This document shows, piece after piece, positions 57,285 to 64,000 of a stretch of DNA of 64,000 nt (positions within the stretch are counted from its first letter, which is position 1; each line of letters opens with the position of its first letter). Position numbers and translations under genes: made by a program. The stretch spans positions 434,001 to 498,000 of the forward strand of contig NZ_JACBFY010000003.1 in the NCBI RefSeq assembly GCF_021401245.1. The letters run 5' to 3'. A model generated the notes under the pieces. That model saw only the letters and a program-made list of their open reading frames with translations, ran no database searches and was not told the DNA's origin. This DNA comes from Pseudacidovorax sp. NFM-22 (GTDB lineage: Bacteria > Pseudomonadota > Gammaproteobacteria > Burkholderiales > Burkholderiaceae_C).

Positions 57285-57306
57285 ACCCGCCCGGAGCCCA
57301 CGACCC

Positions 57307-57831
57307 ATGTTGACCGAAGACGGCAAGCACCTGTACGTCAGCTACGACGAGTACCACAACCTCATCGAGAAGCTCGCGCTCAAGATCCACCAGTCCGGCT
57401 GGGAGTTCGACAACATCCTGTGCCTGGCCCGCGGCGGCATGCGGCCCGGCGATGTGCTGTCGCGCATCTTCGACAAGCCGCTGGCCATCATGTCCACCAG
57501 TTCGTACCGCTCCGAAGGCGGCACCATCCAGGGCCACCTGGACATCGCCCACTACATCACCACACCCAAGGGCGAGATCGCCGGCCGCGTGCTGCTGGTG
57601 GACGACCTGGCCGATTCCGGCCACACGCTGCAGGCCGTGGTGGAACTGCTGCGCACGAAGTACGCCCCCATCACCGAGCTGCGCAGCGCGGTGCTCTGGA
57701 CCAAGCAGCTGTCGGTGTTCACGCCCGACTACTCGGTGGAGTACCTGGAGACCAATCCCTGGATCCACCAGCCCTTCGAGGGCTACGACACGATGCGACC
57801 GGAGAAGCTGCTCAAGAAGTGGTCCGTCTGA
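57307..57831 (+). CDS. Phosphoribosyltransferase (xanthine/guanine type)
   Basis: 174 residues. The PRPP-binding motif VLLVDDLADSGHT is at about 95-107, with ILCLARGGMRPGDVLSRIFDKPLAIMSTSSYR upstream. It most resembles xanthine-guanine phosphoribosyltransferases, which salvage purine bases to nucleotides; the exact base is not certain. Its place directly after purA fits purine metabolism. The C-terminus is aromatic and acidic (NPWIHQPFEGYDTMRPEKLLKKW). Confidence 0.87.
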   Translation: MLTEDGKHLYVSYDEYHNLIEKLALKIHQSGWEFDNILCLARGGMRPGDVLSRIFDKPLAIMSTSSYRSEGGTIQGHLDIAHYITTPKGEIAGRVLLVDDLADSGHTLQAVVELLRTKYAPITELRSAVLWTKQLSVFTPDYSVEYLETNPWIHQPFEGYDTMRPEKLLKKWSV

Positions 57832-57852
57832 AGAGGGGCTAGCATCGGTGGC

Positions 57853-59046
57853 ATGAGCGCATCTGCCACCGAACTGATCCACCACCCCTACCTTCCCCCG
57901 TCGAGTTTCGAAGCCCCACAGCCGGGCATCTTCAAGGCCTCGACGGTCTTCTTCCCCAACGTCGCCGCGATGCGTGCGCGCGACTGGAAGAGCAAGGCCG
58001 GCTACACCTACGGCCTGCACGGCACCCCCACCACCTTCCTGCTCGAGGAACGGCTGGCCGCCCTCGAAGGCGGCAGCCAGTGCCTGCTGGCGCCCAGCGG
58101 GCTGGCGGCGATCTCGTTGGTGGCGCTGTCGCTGCTCGGTCGTGGCGACGAGGTGCTGATCCCCGACAACGCCTACGGCCCGAACAAGGCCCTGGCCACC
58201 GGCGAACTGGCCAACTACGGCATCACGCACCGCCTCTATGACGCGATGGATCCCTCGGACCTCGCCGCCAGGATTTCCGAACGCACCCGTCTCGTTTGGA
58301 TCGAGGCGCCGGGCTCGGTCACGATGGAGTTTCCGGACCTGCCCGCGCTCGTGGCCGCCTGCCGCGCGCGGGGCGTGGTCAGTGCGCTCGACAACACCTG
58401 GGGTGCGGGGCTGGCCTTCAATCCCTTCGACCTCGTGGGCGACGGGCAGGGCGTGGACATCTCCGTCCATGCGCTCACCAAGTATCCGAGCGGCGGTGGC
58501 GATGTGCTGATGGGCAGTGTGGTCACGCGCGACGAGGCGCTTCACCTCAAACTGAAGCTCACGCACATGCGCCTGGGCATCGGCGTCGGTGCCAACGATG
58601 CAGAGACGCTGCTGCGGGCGCTGCCGAGTGTGCACCTGCGCTATGCCGCGCACGACCGCGCAGCACGCACCCTGGCCACATGGCTGGGCGAGCGCGAGGA
58701 GATCGCGCAGGTGCTGCACCCGGCGCTGCCCGGTTCGCCCGGCCATGGGCACTGGCAGACCCTGTGCGGCGCCAGCGACTTGGCAGCCGGACTCTTCTCG
58801 GTGGTCTTCGACGGCCGCTTTGCCGTCGAGGCCATCGACCGCTTCTGCGACAGCCTGAAGCTGTTCAAGCTGGGCTACTCGTGGGGCGGACCCATCAGCC
58901 TCGTCGTGCCCTACGACATCGGCCTGATGCGCGATCCGTCGGTCAGCCGCTGGCCGCACAAGGGCACGCTGGTGCGCTTCTCGGTGGGGCTGGAGCGGGT
59001 GGAGGACCTGCAGGCCGACCTGGCGCAGGCGCTCGCCCGGCTCTGA
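57853..59046 (+). CDS. metC: Cystathionine beta-lyase (Cys/Met metabolism PLP enzyme)
   Basis: 397 residues. SKAGYTYGLHGTPTTFLLEERLAALEGGSQCLLAPSGLAAISL and SVHALTKYPSGGGDVLMGSV, with the PLP-binding Lys210, are typical of the Cys/Met PLP family. Closest by feel to proteobacterial MetC, which cleaves cystathionine to homocysteine, pyruvate and ammonia. Other gamma-family members cannot be excluded without alignment. No methionine genes are adjacent. Confidence 0.87.
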   Translation: MSASATELIHHPYLPPSSFEAPQPGIFKASTVFFPNVAAMRARDWKSKAGYTYGLHGTPTTFLLEERLAALEGGSQCLLAPSGLAAISLVALSLLGRGDEVLIPDNAYGPNKALATGELANYGITHRLYDAMDPSDLAARISERTRLVWIEAPGSVTMEFPDLPALVAACRARGVVSALDNTWGAGLAFNPFDLVGDGQGVDISVHALTKYPSGGGDVLMGSVVTRDEALHLKLKLTHMRLGIGVGANDAETLLRALPSVHLRYAAHDRAARTLATWLGEREEIAQVLHPALPGSPGHGHWQTLCGASDLAAGLFSVVFDGRFAVEAIDRFCDSLKLFKLGYSWGGPISLVVPYDIGLMRDPSVSRWPHKGTLVRFSVGLERVEDLQADLAQALARL

Positions 59047-59177
59047 GCGAGGCCTCGGCTTCGGCGCCGGACTCGCCCGCGCCCGGCGCGCCGTAGGCAC
59101 GTCCTGCGATATCGCTTACATTGGGGCGGAGGCTGCCCCGAGCCCCGGGGCGGCGGCATCGACAAGGAGGCGTGCGC

Positions 59178-59381
59178 GTGGCCACACCCAATTACGGTTA
59201 CGAGAAAAGACAGCGGGAACTGGCCAAGAGGCAGAAGAAGGAAGAGAAGCTGCGGGCCAAGGCAGAGCGCAAGATTCCCCCGAGCAGCCCGGGCCTCGCG
59301 CCTGGCGATCCCGAAACGGATGTCGCCTCGCTCGAGCACGATGCGCCCACCGTGCCCGAGACGCCCACCAAGGACGGCTGA
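59178..59381 (+). CDS. Small charged conserved protein of unknown function
   Basis: 67 residues from GTG at 59178, placed by the ideal AAGGAGG site 7 bases upstream. The first 35 residues are a Lys/Arg/Glu helix (TPNYGYEKRQRELAKRQKKEEKLRAKAERK) that looks like a coiled coil; the rest is Pro/Asp-rich and probably disordered. Proteins starting like this occur in other Burkholderiales to my recollection, but I know of no function. It is convergent with the esterase gene, 27 bases away. Confidence 0.78.
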   Translation: MATPNYGYEKRQRELAKRQKKEEKLRAKAERKIPPSSPGLAPGDPETDVASLEHDAPTVPETPTKDG

Positions 59382-59408
59382 GCCCCTTCGCCGGCCAGGC
59401 CCGCCCCT

Positions 59409-60065
59409 TCAGCGCAGCATCTTGCGCACGGCGGGCCAGACGTTCTCGAGAATGCGCGGATGCGCGATGGCCAGCGGATGAATTCGGTCCGCCTGGAACA
59501 TCGAAGCCGCATCCGGCCCGTCCGCCACGTTCTTCAGCAGGAAGGGCACCACGTCGGACTGGGTCGCCTTTCCCACACGGGCGAAGATCTCCCCGAAGCG
59601 CCGCGTGTAGTCCGTCCCGTAGTTGGGCGGCACCTGAATCCCCACCACCAGCACCTTGGCACCGGCCGCCTGGCTGGCCTTGGCCATCTGCATCAGGTTG
59701 TCCTCGGTCGACGCCAGCGGCAGGCCCCGCAGGGCGTCGTTGGCGCCCAGTTCCAGGATCACATGCGTGGGCTTGTGCTGGGCCAGCAGGGCGGGCAATC
59801 TCGCCCGGCCGCCGGAGGTCGTGTCGCCGCTGATGCTGGCGTTGATGACCTTGGCGGCGATCTTCTGCTCGGCCAGCCGCTTCTCCATCAGCGCCACCCA
59901 GCCTTCGCCGCGCTTGAGGCCGTACTCGGCCGACAGTGAATCGCCGACCACCAGGATCACGGGTGTCTTGGCCGGCGCCGGCTGCGCCAGGGCCGAAAGA
60001 CCCCACGGGCCCGCCGCCGACAGGGCCAGCGCGGTGCGCAGGATAAAGTGACGTCGAATCAGCAC
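59409..60065 (-). CDS. tesA: GDSL arylesterase / TesA-like lysophospholipase
   Basis: 218 residues from GTG at 60065, which has an AAAGGA site at proper distance. A signal peptide ends near residue 27 (LSALAQ). SGNH motifs: VVGDSLSAEYG with Ser43, NASISGDTTSGG, LELGANDALRG and the C-terminal DRIHP with catalytic Asp and His. TesA enzymes hydrolyse acyl-CoA, aryl esters and lysophospholipids in the periplasm. It is divergent from a YbbA-type ATPase, the same pairing as tesA-ybbA in E. coli. Confidence 0.92.
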   Translation of the reverse strand: MLIRRHFILRTALALSAAGPWGLSALAQPAPAKTPVILVVGDSLSAEYGLKRGEGWVALMEKRLAEQKIAAKVINASISGDTTSGGRARLPALLAQHKPTHVILELGANDALRGLPLASTEDNLMQMAKASQAAGAKVLVVGIQVPPNYGTDYTRRFGEIFARVGKATQSDVVPFLLKNVADGPDAASMFQADRIHPLAIAHPRILENVWPAVRKMLR

Positions 60066-60083
60066 GCGAGTCCTTTCCAATTC

Positions 60084-60794
60084 ATGTCCAACACCGTGGA
60101 AGCCATCGTCGCCGTCGAACACGTCTACAAGTCCGTCGCCGATTCCACGGGCACGCTGGACATTCTGCAAGACATCCATTTCACCCTCGGCGCGCGGGAG
60201 ACCGCCGCGATCGTGGGTGCGTCGGGCTCCGGCAAGAGCACGTTGCTGTCGATCATCGCGGGGCTGGACGTTCCCACCCGCGGCACGGTCAGGCTGGCGG
60301 GCGAGGACCTCTTCGCGGTGGACGAGGACGACCGCGCCGCACTGCGCGCACGCCAGGTCGGCTTCGTGTTCCAGAGCTTCCAGTTGCTGGGCAACCTGAC
60401 GGCGCTGGAGAACGTGATGCTGCCGCTCGAACTCGCCGGCCGTAGCGATGCCCGCGCCGCCGCCACCGAGATGCTGGGCCGCGTCGGACTGGGGCAGCGC
60501 CTGGGTCACTATCCCAAGCTGCTCTCGGGCGGCGAGCAGCAGCGCGTGGCGCTGGCGCGTGCCTTCGTGGTGCAGCCGCGCCTGCTGCTGGCCGACGAGC
60601 CCACGGGCAGCCTGGATTTCGCCACCGGCGAGCAGGTGATGCAACTCATGTTCGACCTCAACCGCGAGCTGGGCACGACGCTGCTGCTGGTGACGCACGA
60701 CCGCGCGATTGCGCAACGCTGCGAGAGGCGCATCACCATCGCCGCCGGCCGGGTCGCGCAGGACGAATCGACGCCCGCGCCGATGGCCGCCTGA
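60084..60794 (+). CDS. ybbA: ABC transporter ATP-binding protein, YbbA/LolD-like, without its permease
   Basis: 236 residues. Walker A GASGSGKST, Q-loop VGFVFQSFQLL, signature LSGGEQQRVALARA, Walker B LLLADEPTGSLD and switch VTHD are intact. The type is the MacB/LolD family, which works with FtsX-like permeases. In E. coli ybbA is followed by the permease gene ybbP. Here the next gene is frmR, and no permease is present in the window. Only 18 bases separate its start from that of the divergent esterase. Confidence 0.9.
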   Translation: MSNTVEAIVAVEHVYKSVADSTGTLDILQDIHFTLGARETAAIVGASGSGKSTLLSIIAGLDVPTRGTVRLAGEDLFAVDEDDRAALRARQVGFVFQSFQLLGNLTALENVMLPLELAGRSDARAAATEMLGRVGLGQRLGHYPKLLSGGEQQRVALARAFVVQPRLLLADEPTGSLDFATGEQVMQLMFDLNRELGTTLLLVTHDRAIAQRCERRITIAAGRVAQDESTPAPMAA

Positions 60795-60828
60795 GCGCGC
60801 CGCCGGCGGGCATTCAGCGCGCTGCCGC

Positions 60829-60870
60829 TCGACGCCAACCCCGTCCCGCTCCTATACTCCCGGGGAGTAT
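60829..60870 (+). promoter_or_regulatory. frm promoter and FrmR operator
   Basis: The palindrome ATACTCCCGGGGAGTAT (60854-60870, 8-bp arms around one G) is the kind of site bound by FrmR/RcnR/CsoR repressors. It overlaps a TATACT -10 (60853-60858) paired with TCGACG 18 bases upstream (60829-60834). FrmR bound here would block RNA polymerase; formaldehyde should relieve it. Confidence 0.88.
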
Positions 60871-60883
60871 CGAAGGAGCGATC

Positions 60884-62318
<1,435 letters not shown>

Positions 62319-62331
62319 GCGCGCGAACACG

Positions 62332-63168
62332 ATGGAACGCATCGAACACCACGCCAGCTTCGGCGGCAGCCAGGAGGTGTGGAAGCACGCCAGCGCGGTG
62401 CTGGGCTGCGAGATGAAGCTGGGCGTCTACCTGCCGCCCGCCACACTGGCCGGCGAGGCCTGCCCGGTGCTGTACTGGCTGTCGGGCCTGACCTGCAGCG
62501 AGCAGAACTTCATCACCAAGGCGGGCGCGCAGCAGTACGCGGCGCAGCATGGGCTGATCCTGGTGGCGCCCGACACCAGCCCGCGCGGCGAGGCCATCGC
62601 CAACGACCCCGCCTACGACCTGGGGCAGGGCGCCGGCTTCTACCTCAATGCGACGCAGGCACCGTGGGCGCCGCATTTCCGCATGGAGGACTACGTGGTG
62701 CAGGAGCTGCCCGCGCTGGTGGAGCAGCACTTCGCCACCACCGCGCGGCGCGGCATCTCCGGCCATTCGATGGGCGGCCATGGCGCGCTGACGCTGGCGC
62801 TGCGCCACCCGGGCCGCTATGCGAGCGTGTCGGCCTTCTCGCCCATCGTGGCGCCGACGCAGGTGCCCTGGGGCCAGAAGGCCTTCGCGGCCTACCTGGG
62901 TGAGGACCGCAGCGCGTGGGCGGCGCATGATGCGGTCGCGCTGATCGGCACCGCCACCGAGCGCCTGCCGCTGCTGGTGGACCAGGGCGAGGGCGATGAA
63001 TTCCTGGCCGGGCAACTGAAGCCCGAGCTGCTGCAGAAGGCCTGCGACGCTGCGGGCCATCCGCTCACGCTGCGCCTGCAGCCAGGCTACGACCACAGCT
63101 ACTACTTCGTCGCCAGCTTCATCGGCGACCATGTGGCGCACCACGCCAAGGCGCTGAAAAGCGCCTGA
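62332..63168 (+). CDS. frmB: S-formylglutathione hydrolase
   Basis: 278 residues, esterase-D family alpha/beta hydrolase. VLYWLSGLTCSEQNFITKAGAQ is typical, the nucleophile is Ser146 in GHSMGGHGAL, and the late GYDHSYYFVASFIGDH carries the catalytic His. It hydrolyses S-formylglutathione to formate and glutathione, completing formaldehyde detoxification. It lies 13 bases after frmA. Confidence 0.96.
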   Translation: MERIEHHASFGGSQEVWKHASAVLGCEMKLGVYLPPATLAGEACPVLYWLSGLTCSEQNFITKAGAQQYAAQHGLILVAPDTSPRGEAIANDPAYDLGQGAGFYLNATQAPWAPHFRMEDYVVQELPALVEQHFATTARRGISGHSMGGHGALTLALRHPGRYASVSAFSPIVAPTQVPWGQKAFAAYLGEDRSAWAAHDAVALIGTATERLPLLVDQGEGDEFLAGQLKPELLQKACDAAGHPLTLRLQPGYDHSYYFVASFIGDHVAHHAKALKSA

Positions 63169-63176
63169 AGGAGAGG

Positions 63177-63194
63177 GGGCGGCTCGCGCCGCCC
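63177..63194. terminator. Possible terminator between frmB and the Bug-protein gene
   Basis: A 7-bp GC stem (GGGCGGC/GCCGCCC, loop TCGC) sits between the two convergent genes. No T-run follows on either strand, so its activity is uncertain. Confidence 0.4.
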
Positions 63195-63200
63195 TCGGCA

Positions 63201-64000
63201 TCACTCGGCGGTGATGTTCCCGGTGCGCACCACCTCGGCCCAGCGCGTCGCGTCCTTGGCGATCAGCTTGCCGAGCTCGGCGGGCGTCGAATGCGCCGGC
63301 ACCATGCCCTGCGCCTCGAAGATGGTGGCCACCTCGGGCTGCTTGAGCACGTCGGCGATCTCGCGGTTGAGCCGGTCGACGACGGCCTGGGGCGTGCCCT
63401 TGGGTGCCAGCACGCCGTACCACATGTCCACGCTGCCCATCTTGAGACCGGCCTCGGCCAACGTGGGCGTCTGCGGCAGCTGCGGCACCCGCTTGTCGCT
63501 GCCCACGGCCAGGGCCTGCAGCTTGCCGGCCTTGATGTGCGGCAGGGCCACATGCACGGGCAGGAACATGGCGTCGAGCCGGCCCCCCAGCAGGTCGGTC
63601 ACGGCGCCCGCCGTGCCCTTGTAGGGCACGTGCAGCATGTCGATGCCCGAGGTCTGCGTCAGCAGCGCCATCGACAGGTGATGCGGCGTACCCACCCCGG
63701 GCGTGCCGTAGGTCAGCTGGCCGGGTTTGGCCTTGGCCTGCGCCACCAGATCGGCGGCGGTCTGGGCCTTCTGCACCTGCGGATTGGTCACCAGCAGCAG
63801 CGTGCCCCACGACGTGAGTGCCACCGGCGCGAAGTCGTTGACCGGGTCATAGGGCAGCGACTTGTACAGGCTCTTGTTCATCACCAGGGTGTTGACCTGC
63901 ACCAGCAGCGTGTAGCCGTCGGGCGCGGCGCGGGCGACGCGCTCGCTGCCGATGTTGCCGCTGGCGCCGGGCACGTTGTCCACCACCACCGGCTGGCCCA
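63201..64000 (-). CDS. Bug/TctC-family tripartite tricarboxylate solute-binding protein, N-terminus cut by the window edge
   Basis: About 266 residues visible, ending at the stop at 63201; the signal peptide and first strands lie beyond 64000. Family marks are VVVDNVPGASGNIGSERVARAAPDGYTLL, SLPYDPVNDFAPVALTSWGTLLLVTNP, YGTPGVGTPHHLSMALL, HVPYKGTAGAVTDLLGGRLDAMF and GVLAPKGTPQAVVDRLNREI. Such periplasmic proteins bind carboxylates, and Comamonadaceae and Bordetella carry many copies, mostly without adjacent permeases. The ligand is unknown. Confidence 0.93.
   Translation of the reverse strand, partial: GQPVVVDNVPGASGNIGSERVARAAPDGYTLLVQVNTLVMNKSLYKSLPYDPVNDFAPVALTSWGTLLLVTNPQVQKAQTAADLVAQAKAKPGQLTYGTPGVGTPHHLSMALLTQTSGIDMLHVPYKGTAGAVTDLLGGRLDAMFLPVHVALPHIKAGKLQALAVGSDKRVPQLPQTPTLAEAGLKMGSVDMWYGVLAPKGTPQAVVDRLNREIADVLKQPEVATIFEAQGMVPAHSTPAELGKLIAKDATRWAEVVRTGNITAE

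Overview
The window is a high-GC (roughly 70%), densely coded stretch of chromosome from a betaproteobacterium of the order Burkholderiales, most probably family Comamonadaceae. I base this on gene order and gene types I know from that group: the hfq-hflX-hflK-hflC-hisZ-purA block, a HisZ regulatory subunit, a fused LivM-LivG transporter protein, a Bug/TctC-type solute-binding protein and PaaR-type control of phenylacetate genes. I see no insertion sequence, prophage, CRISPR array, tRNA or rRNA. The genus cannot be fixed from sequence reading alone.

Layout. 1-1213 (minus): a truncated TauE/SafE exporter, a probable 6S RNA and the zapA cell-division pair. 1222-10809 (plus): a cobalamin riboswitch followed by a nine-gene B12 uptake and salvage operon, btuB-cobB-cobU-btuF-btuC-btuD-cobO-cbiB-cobD. 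10952-12305: a small secreted protein, a strong bidirectional terminator, a GbsR/MarR regulator and an EthD-like protein. 12353-20270: a phenylacetate catabolic cluster, with paaY divergent from paaGIKABCDE and then the TetR regulator paaR. 20353-25182: a branched-chain-amino-acid-type ABC transporter (livK, livH, livM-livG fusion, livF) that may serve the aromatic pathway. 25238-36463: a cupin, aroC, two MFS transporters, a DsbA/FrnE oxidoreductase, an OpgC-like acyltransferase, a DUF1800-DUF1501 pair, a nitronate monooxygenase and a DUF3014 protein.

36610-57284 is mostly housekeeping: bamD divergent from rluD, then scpB-rluB, ndk-rlmN-pilF-rodZ-ispG-hisS-yfgM-bamB, der, hfq-hflX-hflK-hflC-DUF2065, hisZ and purA. 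Many genes overlap by 1-4 bases or are separated by fewer than 30. 57307-64000 holds a phosphoribosyltransferase, a cystathionine beta-lyase, a small charged protein, a GDSL esterase divergent from an orphan YbbA-type ATPase, the formaldehyde detoxification operon frmR-frmA-frmB behind a clear palindromic operator, and a truncated Bug-family binding protein.

How the parts work together. The riboswitch should shut off corrinoid uptake and remodelling when B12 is plentiful. A PaaR palindrome just downstream of a good -10 should repress paaG and onward genes until phenylacetyl-CoA accumulates. FrmR should release frmA-frmB when formaldehyde appears. Only two gaps exceed 300 bases: 267-653, filled by the 6S RNA, and 1214-1666, filled by the riboswitch leader. 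I found no convincing wholly new system. The best leads are the paa-linked ABC transporter, the 10-bp inverted repeat in front of the GbsR regulator, the orphan ATPase and the small unknown proteins.
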